From Nitrospirota bacterium (GTDB taxonomy: Bacteria > Nitrospirota > Leptospirillia > Leptospirillales > Leptospirillaceae): a DNA stretch of 37,021 nucleotides. This document shows positions 1-10,782 of the stretch, one piece after another (the stretch's first letter is position 1; each line of letters opens with the position of its first letter). The notes below the pieces were generated by a model, which ran no database searches, was not told the origin of the DNA, and saw nothing but the letters and a program-made list of their open reading frames with translations. The translations under genes were made by a program, and so were the position numbers. The DNA lies in the NCBI GenBank assembly GCA_021785195.1, contig JAJYGC010000017.1, positions 1 to 37,021 on the forward strand, in the 5' to 3' direction.

Positions 1-2
1 GG

Positions 3-78
3 TGGTGAGCCGCCTGGGCTTCGATCCCAGCACACTCGCCTTAAAAGGGCGATGCTCTACCGAATGAGCTAGCGGCTC
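3..78 (-). tRNA. tRNA-Lys (anticodon UUU)
   Basis: Read on the minus strand, this 76-nt stretch folds into a full cloverleaf. It has a perfect 7-bp acceptor stem (GAGCCGC with GCGGCTC), a GCTC/GAGC D-stem, a TCGCC/GGCGA anticodon stem around the loop CTTTTAA, a 5-nt variable loop and a CTGGG/CCCAG T-stem. The discriminator is A and the 3' CCA is encoded. The anticodon TTT reads lysine codons. The T-loop begins with A rather than the usual T, which is uncommon but does not disturb the fold. Confidence 0.95.
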
Positions 79-109
79 CGGGGTATTTTGCGAAAAATGG
101 CCCTGTTTG

Positions 110-1204
110 TCAATCCGCGGAGGGCTCTTGAGAGCTCAGTGCCCGAAGAAGTGACAATGTGACGGCCAAAACAACCGGACCGATAAACAGGCCGATCAGA
201 CCGAAGGCTTCCAGCCCTCCCATGACCCCCAGAAGGATCGCCAGGAGGGGAATGTCGGAAGATCGGCCGATGAACATTGGTTTGACAAAATGTTCGATGC
301 TTCCCCCTCCGAGCAGGTTCCAGATCCCGAACGCCAACCCCGCGATCCAGTGATGTTCCACGATCAGGTAGAGAAGGGCCGGGACCCAGATCACCACCGC
401 TCCGACAGGGAACAGTGCGGCCATGAAGGAAAGGGTGGTGAGGAGCAGGACATTGGGCAATCCTGCCGCCCAAAATCCGATGGCGGAGAGAATCGCCTGG
501 AACAGGGCGGTGAAAAAGACTCCATAGAGGACCCCTTTCGTTGTCGCGGGAATGACCTTCAATGGAATCTTCATCCTGGGCCCCGCCCATTCAGTGAACA
601 GTCTGCCCATGTTGTTCCAGATGGCTTCCCCATGGAGCGTGAAGGAAAAGAATGCCAGAATGAAGATAAAGAATTTCAGGAACCATTTCCCGAGATTGGT
701 GGCAAGGGAAATGATCTGATTCCCGAAAGTCAGAATCTTGGACTGAATCTTTCCGGCAGCCGCTTCCAGTCCGATGGGGTGGGTCTTGAGGTGATTGATG
801 GCGGTGTCGATCCTGGGGCCGATGAGGGGTAGGTGGGAAATCCATGCCGGAAGGGTGGCATGCGGATCCGTCAGGAAAACCCGGACCGATTCGATGGCCA
901 GCAACAGCTCATGGGTGAGGGGAACACCCAGTGACAGGAGAGGCATCAGGACAACGACGAGAAAGATCACGGTAGTCGCCAGGGCGGAGAGGATGGGACT
1001 TTGGGTTCGCCGTGCCAGATACCGGTTCCCCGGATGAACGGCGTAGGAAAGGATGGCGGCCCAGAGGAGTGCCGCCAGATAGGGCTGGATGATCATGTAA
1101 AGAATGCTGAACAGGGAAAGGAATAAGGCAAACGCGATGACCGGACGTCCGCTCTGGGTGTGATGGGGATCCGGAGGTTGCGTGGACGGAGAGGTCGTGG
1201 TCAT
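110..1204 (-). CDS. AI-2E family (PerM-like) transporter, permease
   Basis: A 364-residue polytopic membrane protein of the AI-2E transporter/UPF0118 family. The N-terminal pair of hydrophobic segments (about residues 24-56), central segments and the glycine-rich C-terminal helices around [19 protein letters not shown] are typical. Family members export small molecules or act as sodium/proton antiporters; the substrate here cannot be read from sequence. The ATG overlaps the leuD stop by 4 bp (ATGA), so it is translationally coupled to leuD. That looks like operon packing rather than a role in leucine synthesis. Length matches the family (about 350 residues). Confidence 0.85.
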   Translation of the reverse strand: MTTTSPSTQPPDPHHTQSGRPVIAFALFLSLFSILYMIIQPYLAALLWAAILSYAVHPGNRYLARRTQSPILSALATTVIFLVVVLMPLLSLGVPLTHELLLAIESVRVFLTDPHATLPAWISHLPLIGPRIDTAINHLKTHPIGLEAAAGKIQSKILTFGNQIISLATNLGKWFLKFFIFILAFFSFTLHGEAIWNNMGRLFTEWAGPRMKIPLKVIPATTKGVLYGVFFTALFQAILSAIGFWAAGLPNVLLLTTLSFMAALFPVGAVVIWVPALLYLIVEHHWIAGLAFGIWNLLGGGSIEHFVKPMFIGRSSDIPLLAILLGVMGGLEAFGLIGLFIGPVVLAVTLSLLRALSSQEPSAD

Positions 1205-1824
1205 GCGTTCTGCGGGAAAAGCCAGGGAGCTTCTTTCCTCCGGCGCGCTTCGTAGCGCAGGATTTCTTCCTTGTGGGCAAGGGTGAGGCCGATATCGTCA
1301 AGTCCTTCGAGCAGGCATTTTTTCCGGAATGGATCGATCTCAAAGGTCCAGTTTGTTCCATCCGGGAGCGCAATCGACTGGGACGGAAGATCCACGGTGA
1401 CCTGATACCCCGGGTTTTCCGCAATTTCCCGAAAAAGCCGGTCGGTCTGTTGCTCCTCAAGACGGATGGGAAGGATCCCGTTCTTGAAGCAGTTGTTGTA
1501 GAAGATATCCGCAAAACTGGGCGCCAGAATGGCCCGGAACCCATAGTCCAGAAGGGCCCAGGGCGCATGTTCGCGAGAACTCCCGGATCCGAAATTCTGG
1601 CGGGAGACCAGGATTTGGGCTCCCTGATATCGTGATTCGTTGAGAATGAAGTCCGGATTGGGTGTCTTTCCGTCCGGCAGATAGCGCCAGTCATAAAAAA
1701 GGCTCACCCCCAGCCCGGTCCGCTTGATGGTTTTCAGGAACTGCTTGGGGATAATGGCGTCGGTATCGACGTTGGCCCGGTCGAGCGGGGCGGCCAGGGC
1801 GGTCAGCGTGACAAACGGTTCCAT
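1201..1824 (-). CDS. leuD: 3-isopropylmalate dehydratase, small subunit
   Basis: LeuD, 207 residues, forms the swivelling subunit of isopropylmalate isomerase with LeuC. The complex converts 2-isopropylmalate to 3-isopropylmalate in leucine synthesis. The family signature [13 protein letters not shown] and the N-terminal [17 protein letters not shown] are present. The open frame extends 25 codons further upstream, but the ATG at 1824 was chosen because it has an AAGGAG site about 8 nt before it and starts the protein at the usual place ([16 protein letters not shown]). It lies 37 nt downstream of leuC and overlaps the permease gene. leuA and leuB are not in the window. Confidence 0.95.
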   Translation of the reverse strand: MEPFVTLTALAAPLDRANVDTDAIIPKQFLKTIKRTGLGVSLFYDWRYLPDGKTPNPDFILNESRYQGAQILVSRQNFGSGSSREHAPWALLDYGFRAILAPSFADIFYNNCFKNGILPIRLEEQQTDRLFREIAENPGYQVTVDLPSQSIALPDGTNWTFEIDPFRKKCLLEGLDDIGLTLAHKEEILRYEARRRKEAPWLFPQNA

Positions 1825-1861
1825 CAGGACGATCTCCTTCGGGTGGTCTTGTTGTTCAGGT

Positions 1862-3259
1862 TCAGGCCCATTTGCGGATATCCACGAAATGACCGGCAAT
1901 TGCGGCAGCCGCTGCCATGGAGGGACTGACGAGATGGGTGCGGCCCCCCTTGCCCTGACGGCCTTCGAAGTTTCTGTTGGAGGTGGAGGCGCAGCGTTCC
2001 CCGGGCTCCAATTGATCGGGGTTCATCCCGAGGCACATGGAGCAGCCGGGCTCCCGCCATTCGAATCCCGCGTCCCGAAAGACCCGGTCGAGTCCTTCCT
2101 GTTCGGCCTGAAGGCGGACCAGTCCGGATCCGGGAACGACCATGGCCTGGACACCGGAGGCGACCCTCTTCCCCTTGATGACGGAAGCGGCCAGCCGCAG
2201 ATCCTCGATGCGGCCATTGGTGCACGAACCGATGAAGACCCGGTCGATGGGAACGGATTCGAGGGGGGTCCCGGGTTGGAGGCCCATGTACTCGAGCGCG
2301 TTTCGCATGTTGGCCTTGGTGATGGAGTCCTGTGCGTCCGCGGGGTTGGGGACTCGCCCGGTCACGGAGGTGACCATTCCTGGATTGGTTCCCCAGGTGA
2401 TTTGGGGAGTCAGGGTCGTCGCATCGAAATCCAGAACCCGGTCGTAGCGGGCATCCGGATCCGATTTCAGGGCCTTCCATGCCTGGATCGCACGGGTCCA
2501 GTTTTCTCCCTGGGGGCTCATGGGTCTTCCCTTCAGGTACGCGAAGGTGACCTCGTCCGGCGCGATCATGCCTGCCCGGGCTCCGGCCTCGATGGCCATG
2601 TTGCACAAGGTCATCCGGCCTTCCATGCTGAGGTTCCGGATGGTCGACCCGGAAAACTCCAGGACAAATCCGGTGCCGCCATCGGTTCCGATGACGCCGA
2701 TCAGGGCCAGCACCAGGTCTTTGGAAGTCGTCCCGGGGGGGAGTGTTCCCTCGACCCTGATGAGGAAGGTCAAGGGCTTTTTCTGCAATAGGGTCTGGGT
2801 GGCCAGAACATGTTCCACCTCGCTGGTTCCGATCCCGAATGCCAGTGCGCCAAAGGCCCCGTGCGTCGCGGTATGGCTGTCGCCACAGACGAGGGTCATT
2901 CCCGGCAGGGTGAATCCCTGTTCGGGGGCAATGACGTGCACGATCCCCTGACGGATGTCGTTCATGGAAAAGATCGGCACATGGAAGGCCTTGGCATTGG
3001 ATTCGAGTGTTTCGATCTGAAGGGCGCTGACCGGGTCCTCGATCCCCTTCGACCGGTCTGTGGTCGGGACGTTGTGGTCGGGAACCGCAAGGGTCGCGGT
3101 CGGCCTGTGCACCGCGCGACCGGCCAGCCTTAGGCCTTCGAACGCCTGTGGGCTCGTGACTTCATGGACGAGCTGGCGGTCGATGTACAACAGGGTGGTT
3201 CCGCCGCTTTCGGTGACAACGTGATCCTCCCAAACCTTCTCAAACAGTGTCTTGCCCAT
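1862..3259 (-). CDS. leuC: 3-isopropylmalate dehydratase, large subunit
   Basis: LeuC, 465 residues, is the aconitase-fold subunit carrying the [4Fe-4S] cluster. The three cluster cysteines are visible: one in the motif FIGSCTNGR (about C346) and the pair in [13 protein letters not shown] (about C406 and C409). The N-terminus ([14 protein letters not shown]) and the [31 protein letters not shown]-type central region, here beginning VCGDSH, are conserved. Length equals that of standard LeuC. A GGGAGA site precedes the ATG. It is the first gene of a leuC-leuD-permease operon and diverges from rfbB. Confidence 0.96.
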   Translation of the reverse strand: MGKTLFEKVWEDHVVTESGGTTLLYIDRQLVHEVTSPQAFEGLRLAGRAVHRPTATLAVPDHNVPTTDRSKGIEDPVSALQIETLESNAKAFHVPIFSMNDIRQGIVHVIAPEQGFTLPGMTLVCGDSHTATHGAFGALAFGIGTSEVEHVLATQTLLQKKPLTFLIRVEGTLPPGTTSKDLVLALIGVIGTDGGTGFVLEFSGSTIRNLSMEGRMTLCNMAIEAGARAGMIAPDEVTFAYLKGRPMSPQGENWTRAIQAWKALKSDPDARYDRVLDFDATTLTPQITWGTNPGMVTSVTGRVPNPADAQDSITKANMRNALEYMGLQPGTPLESVPIDRVFIGSCTNGRIEDLRLAASVIKGKRVASGVQAMVVPGSGLVRLQAEQEGLDRVFRDAGFEWREPGCSMCLGMNPDQLEPGERCASTSNRNFEGRQGKGGRTHLVSPSMAAAAAIAGHFVDIRKWA

Positions 3260-3404
3260 GTTCTCTCCCGTTGGTCCGGTGCGATTGCCCCCGGAGAATC
3301 TTGGTTTTATCGATAAGAACCACTATGCTATCACATCAGGGTCCAATCATGTCATCTGCGGGTGAAATGACGTGTTTCGTGTGAGGCGGGAAGGGGATTC
3401 GGGT
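3260..3404. promoter_or_regulatory. Divergent leuC / rfbB intergenic region with TTATCGATAA palindrome
   Basis: These 145 nt separate the divergent leuC and rfbB starts and must hold both promoters. A perfect 10-bp palindrome, TTATCGATAA, lies at 3307-3316 and could be an operator. No clear consensus -35/-10 pair or leucine-rich leader peptide was found, so regulation of leuC is not resolved. Confidence 0.3.
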
Positions 3405-4489
<1,085 letters not shown>

Positions 4490-4493
<4 letters not shown>

Positions 4494-5371
4494 GGGGGAT
4501 CATCCTTGCCGGGGGCAGTGGAACACGGCTTCACCCCCTCACCTTTGTCGTCAGCAAGCAGTTGATGCCCGTCTACGACAAGCCCATGATCTACTACCCC
4601 CTCTCCACGCTCATGCTGGCAGGAATCCGGGACATCCTGATCATCTCGACGCCGTCGGACCTTCCAATGTTCCGGTCCCTCCTGAAAGATGGAAGCCAAT
4701 TGGGAATCACGCTTTCCTATCGGGAACAACCCACTCCGGGCGGTTTGGCCCAGGCGTTCCTGATCGGAGAATCGTTCATCCGCGAGGAACCGGTTGCCCT
4801 GATTCTCGGGGACAACATCTTTTTCGGGCACGGCCTGCTCGAGAGCCTTCGCCGGGGGATCGGACTCAAGGAGGGGGCGATGATCTTCGGGTATCCGGTG
4901 CGGGATCCCCAGCGTTATGGCGTGCTGGAGTTCGACCCGTCGGGACGGGTGGTCGGCATCGAGGAAAAGCCCCTGAAACCCCGTTCCCGATATGCGGTTC
5001 CGGGAATCTATTTCTATGACGGGAGCGTCTCTTCCGAAGCGGCCCGGCTCACTCCTTCCAAACGGGGGGAACTCGAGATCACCGACCTGAACCTGGCCTA
5101 CATGGGAAAGGGCCTTCTTCAGGTCGAAAAACTTGGACGGGGGATTGCCTGGCTCGATACGGGGACCCACGAGTCGTTGCTGGAAGCGTCGAACTTCATT
5201 GAAGCCATCGAGAACCGGCAGGGCCTCAAGGTTGCCTGTCTCGAGGAAGTGGCTTATCGCATGGGATACATCGGGGCCGAAGATGTCAGTCGGATCGGCC
5301 GGACGATGGCCAAAAACGGTTATGGACAGTATCTTCTCTCCATCCTTGATGATGACGGGGGGGCCATATGA
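4490..5371 (+). CDS. rfbA: Glucose-1-phosphate thymidylyltransferase
   Basis: RfbA/RmlA, 293 residues, makes dTDP-glucose from glucose-1-phosphate and dTTP. The nucleotide-binding signature [11 protein letters not shown] is followed by [25 protein letters not shown], then [12 protein letters not shown] and EEKPLKPRS, all diagnostic of the family. Length is standard (about 290). Its ATG overlaps the rfbB stop (ATGA) and its stop overlaps the rfbC start, so the three genes form one coupled operon making a dTDP-6-deoxyhexose precursor for surface polysaccharide. Confidence 0.96.
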
Positions 5372-5925
5372 AAGTGCTTGAAACGACCCTTCCCGGAGTC
5401 TTGCGGATCCTGCCGGACCTTCACCGGGACGGACGCGGATTCTTTCTGGAAAGCTTTCATGCGAAGAAATTTGCGATGTTGGGCATTCCCCAGTTTTATG
5501 TCCAGGACAATCATTCCCGATCCGCGAAAGGGGTCATTCGCGGACTGCATTTCCAGAAACGGCACGCACAGGGGAAACTGGTCCGTGTCCTGAGCGGGTC
5601 GATCTTTGACGTGGCGGTCGACATTCGTCTGGGCTCCCCGACGTTCGGCCGGTGGTACGGCCAGATCCTGAACAGCCTGGAACCCGAGTTTCTCTTCATT
5701 CCGGAAGGGTTTGCCCATGGGTTCCTGTCGCTTGAGGAAGGGACCGAGATGTTCTATAAATGCACGGATTTTTACGACGGCTCCGATGAAGGGGGAATCC
5801 TCTGGAGCGATCCCGACATTGCCATTGCCTGGCCGGAGTTGCCGGAAACGATTTCTCCGAAGGATGAGGTATTGCCCCTCTTGAAGGACTTCCCGAAGTC
5901 AGACCTTCCCCCCTATTCTGTTTAA
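5368..5925 (+). CDS. rfbC: dTDP-4-dehydrorhamnose 3,5-epimerase
   Basis: RfbC/RmlC, 185 residues, a cupin enzyme that epimerises dTDP-4-keto-6-deoxyglucose at C3 and C5. Visible hallmarks are [29 protein letters not shown] with the catalytic histidine, [11 protein letters not shown] and [13 protein letters not shown]. It is coupled to rfbA by an ATGA overlap. No rfbD (4-keto reductase) follows: the next gene is a convergent transporter. The final step to dTDP-rhamnose must be encoded elsewhere, or the intermediate feeds another deoxysugar. Confidence 0.95.
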   Translation: MKVLETTLPGVLRILPDLHRDGRGFFLESFHAKKFAMLGIPQFYVQDNHSRSAKGVIRGLHFQKRHAQGKLVRVLSGSIFDVAVDIRLGSPTFGRWYGQILNSLEPEFLFIPEGFAHGFLSLEEGTEMFYKCTDFYDGSDEGGILWSDPDIAIAWPELPETISPKDEVLPLLKDFPKSDLPPYSV

Positions 5926-5981
5926 TCCCGCCTGAAAGGGCCGGATGTCAGGAGGGCCCCCCCGACTTTTCCAGACGAACC

Positions 5982-7253
5982 TCACCGGATTGGCTTGAAC
6001 CGGGTTTCCTCCAGGTAAATCAAAATGATGAGCGAGATCAGCGCTCCTCCGGAAAGATAGCCTCCGACCGCCGTCCGGTCATGGAAATGGTGTGAAAGCC
6101 AAGTGGCGACGAGGGGAGTGGTGCCTCCGAAAATCGCAAGATTCAGGTTGTAGGTAAAGGAGAGGGCCGAACAACGGACGCTTGACGGAAAAATCTCCGA
6201 CATCAGGCTTGGCAGGGGTCCGATGTAGAGAGAGAGCAGGACAATGAAAAAGATCTGTCCTCCCATGATCGATAGTGGCGTTCCAACCTGGAATTGCCGG
6301 TAAATCACGGGAGAAAACAGGAGAAATCCGGACGCGGACAGGATCGTGACGGGACGTCTTCCGACCCAGTCGGACAGGTGCCCTGACAGGGGAATCAGGA
6401 AGAGCAGCAGCACCAGGCTGATCATCTGGACCTCCAGTGCCGACCGGACATTCATGGAGGGCAATGTCGACAGGTAGGAAGGCTGGTAGACGACCACCGT
6501 GTAAAACGCGATGCTGTTGGTGATCAGGAATCCGAACCCCTGGAGCATGTTTTTCCAATGGCCCCGGAACGCCTCCAGAACCGGAATTCCTCTGTTTTCC
6601 CGCATTCGGAAGGCGGGAGATTCCGGAAGGTGCCGGCGCAAGAAGACCCCGGCCCCGGTCAAAAGGAGACCCATCAGAAACGGGAGACGCCACCCCCATC
6701 GGGAAAGATCGGGTTCGGAGATGACGGTTGAGGTTGCCAATGCCGCCAGCGTTCCCATCAGAATGCCTCCCGCGACCCCTACCAACGCATAGGATCCGCG
6801 GTATCCCCGCCGATGGTCCGGTGCCGTTTCGACCAGAAAGGACATGACCAGGGAGAACTCCCCGCCGATGGCAATCCCCTGAAGGACCCTGAGGAGGATC
6901 AGGAGCATGGGAGACAGCATTCCCGCTTGTTGATAGGTCGGAAGAATTCCGATCAGGGCCGTTGGAATCGACATCAGGAGGATTGACATGATCAGGGCGG
7001 TCTTGCGTCCCCCGGTGTCTCCGATATGTCCGAAGAAGAGCCCTCCGATCGGGCGGGTGACATAACCGATCGCGAACGCCCCGAAGGTTTCAAGGAGGGC
7101 GAGGAACGGGTTTCCCGAAGGAAAAAACAGTCGGGCAAAAAGGGTGGCAAAACTCCCATACAGGGCGAAGTCGTACCATTCAAGGACGTTTCCGACAAGA
7201 TTTCCGCCGAGGATCATCCCGTCTGAGGGGGGAAGGACAGGTTTTTTCATCAA
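5982..7253 (-). CDS. MFS transporter, metabolite:H+ symporter (MHS) family
   Basis: A 423-residue major facilitator with about 12 hydrophobic segments. The N-terminal GNVLEWYDFALYG, the VTRPIGGLFFGHIGD segment and the loop GDTGGRKTALI between helices 2 and 3 identify the MHS subfamily (KgtP, ProP, CitA relatives), which imports organic acids or osmolytes with protons. The segment GGEFSLVMSFLVETAP is also typical. The exact substrate cannot be decided. ATG codons 1 and 2 are adjacent (MMKK), so the start is uncertain by one codon. Convergent with rfbC, divergent from the GGDEF-EAL gene. Confidence 0.9.
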   Translation of the reverse strand: MMKKPVLPPSDGMILGGNLVGNVLEWYDFALYGSFATLFARLFFPSGNPFLALLETFGAFAIGYVTRPIGGLFFGHIGDTGGRKTALIMSILLMSIPTALIGILPTYQQAGMLSPMLLILLRVLQGIAIGGEFSLVMSFLVETAPDHRRGYRGSYALVGVAGGILMGTLAALATSTVISEPDLSRWGWRLPFLMGLLLTGAGVFLRRHLPESPAFRMRENRGIPVLEAFRGHWKNMLQGFGFLITNSIAFYTVVVYQPSYLSTLPSMNVRSALEVQMISLVLLLFLIPLSGHLSDWVGRRPVTILSASGFLLFSPVIYRQFQVGTPLSIMGGQIFFIVLLSLYIGPLPSLMSEIFPSSVRCSALSFTYNLNLAIFGGTTPLVATWLSHHFHDRTAVGGYLSGGALISLIILIYLEETRFKPIR

Positions 7254-7424
7254 TCCGTTCCTGGGGGCAAGCAGGTTGCCGGTTCTGGTTCGCCTGTTCA
7301 GAAGTCAGGACGGGAACCCCGGGTTTCGGGCGGGTCGGAAAATGAACCCTAACCTTAGCATTGTTTCAGAAAATCCGGGTTCAGGAAAGAATAAAGATTC
7401 CTGTTGTCCATGGCTGATGCAGGA

Positions 7425-7472
7425 GGACATTTCTTTCTTGCTGGGGTAGGACATTTCTATTTTGCTACCACA
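7425..7472. repeat. Two 24-bp direct repeats, possible transposon-end remnant
   Basis: Two adjacent 24-bp units (7425-7448 and 7449-7472) share GGACATTTCT followed by a T-rich stretch and TTGCT. The layout resembles the repeated terminal motifs of rve-family insertion sequences (IS21-like), but no transposase gene is near. Most likely a solo end left by a lost element; a regulatory repeat for the downstream c-di-GMP gene is possible. The remainder of 7254-7612 shows no gene. A TAGAAT at 7511-7516 is a weak -10 candidate. Confidence 0.4.
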
Positions 7473-7612
7473 CAATCATTTTTTGGCTTTATCCCCTAAA
7501 GAGTTTGGACTAGAATGGGGCGTCGGCAAGAATGCCCCTTAGGTCCGGGTCCGATCCGGTTGGATGGCCCTGGTCCTTGCCGAGAGCACCACCTGTTCTC
7601 GCTCAGGAGGTC

Positions 7613-10249
7613 ATGAAATTGGATCAGGGTGACACGCCAGTCCCGTCTTTTGACCCGCCTTTTTCTTCTTCGATCCTGCCCGATGTGTTCGATACCATTG
7701 AGGTTGGAATGGGGATCGTCGATCCGGAAACCGGACGCTATCTTCTGGCCAACCGAAAGTGGTGCGACCTTCTCGGTTATTCTCGGGAAGAACTCTATCG
7801 CCTGAAAGTCCAGGAGATGACCCATCCGGAAGATTGGGAAAAAACCCGAATCGCGATCGAGGAGGTCCAGAAGGGCAGCCGGAAGCGGTGCAATCTTGAA
7901 AAAAGGTTCATCCGCAAGGATGGAACGGTTTTCTGGGGGCTCCTGATCGCCAACGTTCTGGGGAGGGGTGAAGGGGAGCGGATCCTGATCAGCGGGGTCG
8001 TTCTCGACATCGACGAAAAAAAGCGGATTGAATTTCAGTTCCAGAAGGAAAAGGACATCACCCGCGCATTGTCCGAAATCAATGCCCTGATCCTGAAGCG
8101 GCCTGAGCCGGAATTGTTGTTCCGGGAGTCCTGCCGGATTGCCGTGGAGTTCGGGGGGTTCCTGGCCACTTGGGTGGCCATGATCGATCCGGTGTCCCTT
8201 GAAACCCGGCAAACGGGTTTGTTTTTGAAGGATCCATCCATTCAGGACACCATCGAGAGGATCCATATTTCGGTCGACCCCGATCAACCGCATGGAAGAG
8301 GGTCGGTCGGCCAATCCTACCGATCCGGAAAACCGGTGATCTTCAATTCCTACTCCAAGGAACCGGCAACGGCCTACTGGCAAGAAGACGCCCGGAGAAA
8401 CAAGGTTCAGTCGGCGGGGTCGTTTCCCATCCGCAAGTCGGGAGAGATCATTGCGGTCATGGTCATTCTAGCCGATCGGGAGGGGTACTTCGAACCCGAA
8501 GGCATCGCTCTTCTTGCCAAGGTTGCGGACAGCATTTCCTTTGCCCTGGACGAATATGAGAAGGGTCAGGACCTGTTTCTGACCTCTCAGGTTTTCGATT
8601 CGGTTCCGGAAGGAATCCTGATCACCGATCCGGGAGGAGTCATTCAGAAGGCCAACGAAGCCATGACCCACCTCTCGGGGTTCCTTTCCGCGGATCTGCT
8701 CGGACAATCGGTGGGCGTGCTTGAAGGCAAGGCCGGATCGGGACAATTGCTGAAGACCATTCAAGAATGCGTCGATCAGTCCATGTCCCTTGAAGGGGTT
8801 TTCCAGAATGTCCGGAAGGACGGTCTGCCCTACACCGCGGAAGCGACGGTCACACCCCTTCTGAACCGACAGAATGAAATTGTCCATTGCGTGACAATTT
8901 TAAAGGACGTGACGGCGAAAGTGGAAAGGGACCAGGAAATCTGGCGTCTGGCCAACATCGATGAACTGACCGGCCTTTTGAACAGGATCGCCCTGGGAGA
9001 GAGGCTCAAGGTGGAAATGGCCCATGTGGCCCGGAGTGGGGGGGCCATCGCCCTTTGCTTCCTGGATTTCGATGAGTTCAAGGCGATCAACGATACGATG
9101 GGTCACGGTGCCGGTGATCAGTTGCTGAAGGCCATCGGCCTGCGTTTGGCCAGTTCGGTCCGGTCGACCGATATCGTGGCCCGGCTGGGAGGGGACGAAT
9201 TCGTCATCGGTTTGGTTTTTGACCATGACCCGTCCCCGGCCATTGCTTTTGTCCATGCCCTCCTGGATGTGATTTCTTCCCCGGTCGTGATCAATGCCCA
9301 ATCGGTCCAGATCACGGCATCGGTCGGGATCGCCTTGTTTCCCAAGGATGCGGTCGACGTCGAAGAACTGCTCAGAAGGGCCGATATCGCCATGTATCAG
9401 GCGAAAAACAAGGGCAAAAACACATGGCAGTTCTTTGATCCCGACATGGAATCACGGATCCTGACCCGCTACGATCAGGAAAAGCGCCTGAAGGCTGGTC
9501 TTCAGGAAGGGAACTTTATCCTCCATTATCAACCCCAGGTGGATGTGGTCCGGAATCAAATGGTGGGGGTGGAGGCCCTGGCCCGCTGGCCCGAATCCGG
9601 CTGCGAAATGAACCGACCGTCCGATTTCATTCCCCTTGCGGAAGAAACGGGGGTCATTCTCCCGTTTGGGGAATGGGTTCTGGACGAAGCCTTCAAGGCC
9701 ATCCGGGGATGGTCCGACATGGGAAGGCCCCGCATTCGGGTCGGGGTCAATGTTTCCTCCAGACAGTTCTGGAGTCCCAGTTTCTGGGATTTCCTGGGCC
9801 AGCGCATCCTGGAGATGGGGGATCTGGCGCATTGGCTGACGCTCGAGTTGACGGAGAGTCTGCTGATGAAGGACCCCGAGGGAGCCGGACAGCAGCTCGA
9901 ATGGCTCCGGGAAAGGGGGATCCGGATTGCCATCGACGATTTTGGAACCGGGTACTCTTCCCTTGTCTATCTTTCCCGGCTGCCTGTCGATGAAATCAAG
10001 GTGTCACAGGAGTTCGTGATGAGGATGATGCGGAGTCCCCGTGATTTGTTGCTCGTCAGGACAATCATCCAGTTGGGCAGGAGCCTCAACCTCAAGCTGG
10101 TGGGTGAGGGGGCGGAAACGGAAGAGGAGCAGAGAATGCTCGAAGAACTCGGTTGCCCCGTCATCCAGGGGTATGTGCTTTCCCGTCCTCTCTCGAAGAT
10201 CGACCTGGAATCCTACTGGGACCTGCATTCCAAAGTTCCTGAAAGATGA
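7613..10249 (+). CDS. PAS-GAF-PAS-GGDEF-EAL cyclic-di-GMP signalling protein
   Basis: About 878 residues. Order: PAS (about 15-140), GAF (about 150-320), PAS (about 325-440), GGDEF (about 440-610) and EAL (about 615-865). No membrane segment is seen, so it is probably cytoplasmic. The cyclase motif RLGGDEF is intact (526-530), preceded by RSTD five residues upstream, matching the inhibitory I-site RxxD. In the EAL domain, EALARW (654), NVSSRQF, ELTES, DDFGTG (775-776), EGAET and QGY are present, but the KxD motif reads KVS (796-798). An active cyclase with weakened phosphodiesterase is plausible. AGGAGG lies 2 nt before this ATG and 8 nt before a TTG at 7619; either may be the start. Confidence 0.92.
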   Translation: MKLDQGDTPVPSFDPPFSSSILPDVFDTIEVGMGIVDPETGRYLLANRKWCDLLGYSREELYRLKVQEMTHPEDWEKTRIAIEEVQKGSRKRCNLEKRFIRKDGTVFWGLLIANVLGRGEGERILISGVVLDIDEKKRIEFQFQKEKDITRALSEINALILKRPEPELLFRESCRIAVEFGGFLATWVAMIDPVSLETRQTGLFLKDPSIQDTIERIHISVDPDQPHGRGSVGQSYRSGKPVIFNSYSKEPATAYWQEDARRNKVQSAGSFPIRKSGEIIAVMVILADREGYFEPEGIALLAKVADSISFALDEYEKGQDLFLTSQVFDSVPEGILITDPGGVIQKANEAMTHLSGFLSADLLGQSVGVLEGKAGSGQLLKTIQECVDQSMSLEGVFQNVRKDGLPYTAEATVTPLLNRQNEIVHCVTILKDVTAKVERDQEIWRLANIDELTGLLNRIALGERLKVEMAHVARSGGAIALCFLDFDEFKAINDTMGHGAGDQLLKAIGLRLASSVRSTDIVARLGGDEFVIGLVFDHDPSPAIAFVHALLDVISSPVVINAQSVQITASVGIALFPKDAVDVEELLRRADIAMYQAKNKGKNTWQFFDPDMESRILTRYDQEKRLKAGLQEGNFILHYQPQVDVVRNQMVGVEALARWPESGCEMNRPSDFIPLAEETGVILPFGEWVLDEAFKAIRGWSDMGRPRIRVGVNVSSRQFWSPSFWDFLGQRILEMGDLAHWLTLELTESLLMKDPEGAGQQLEWLRERGIRIAIDDFGTGYSSLVYLSRLPVDEIKVSQEFVMRMMRSPRDLLLVRTIIQLGRSLNLKLVGEGAETEEEQRMLEELGCPVIQGYVLSRPLSKIDLESYWDLHSKVPER

Positions 10250-10300
10250 AAGGGAATGAACGACTGTCAGACCAACAGGAACGATCATGGAGGGCACGCG

Positions 10301-10759
10301 TTGGACCTGATTCTCTGGAGGCATGCCGAAGCTCATGATGGGGGATTTTCCGTTCCGGACCATGAGAGGCGGTTGACCGCGAAAGGGCGACTCCAGGCAC
10401 GGGAAGTGGGACATTGGCTCAGCTCCCGCCTCCCCCATTCCCCCCGGGTTCTGTCAAGCCCCGCCGTCAGGACAATGGAGACGGCAGAATCACTGGGACT
10501 TCCCGTCGAAGTCATGAACGAGCTGGGAACGGGAACTTCTCCCGAGCGTTTTCTGGAGGCTGTCGGATGGCCCTATTCGGAGGGCTGTGTCGTGGCGGTC
10601 GGGCATCAACCGACGATGGGTCAGGTTGCATCCTTGATCCTGACGGGAGAGCAATATTCCTGGAGTGTCCGCAAAGGGGCCCTTTGGTGGTTCCGGGTCC
10701 AGCGATCAAAGGGGGGAGAGCCCGTCTTGAGACTGGTTCTCTCCCCCGACCTTGTCTGA
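10301..10759 (+). CDS. sixA: SixA-type phosphohistidine phosphatase
   Basis: A histidine phosphatase (phosphoglycerate-mutase superfamily) of SixA type, 152 residues. It shows the RHAEA catalytic motif at the N-terminus, LTAKGRLQAREVGHWL, SSPAVRTMETAE and VGHQPTMG near the C-terminus carrying the second catalytic histidine. SixA removes phosphate from histidine residues of phosphotransfer proteins; the partner here is unknown. The frame also has an ATG at 10256, but TTG at 10301 has GGAGGG 6 nt upstream and puts the start at DLILWRHAEA as in the family. It follows the GGDEF-EAL gene by about 50 nt and may be co-transcribed. Confidence 0.85.
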   Translation: MDLILWRHAEAHDGGFSVPDHERRLTAKGRLQAREVGHWLSSRLPHSPRVLSSPAVRTMETAESLGLPVEVMNELGTGTSPERFLEAVGWPYSEGCVVAVGHQPTMGQVASLILTGEQYSWSVRKGALWWFRVQRSKGGEPVLRLVLSPDLV

Positions 10760-10782
10760 AACGTCCGTTCTGGAGTCCTTCC

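Noticed and set aside
1724-2791. 355-codon plus-strand frame opposite leuC/leuD
   Set aside because: leuC and leuD motifs on the minus strand are unambiguous; this frame is glycine/proline-rich antisense.
5938-5975. Bidirectional terminator between rfbC and the MFS gene
   Set aside because: Only a weak 5-bp GGGCC/GGCCC pairing without a suitable T run was found.
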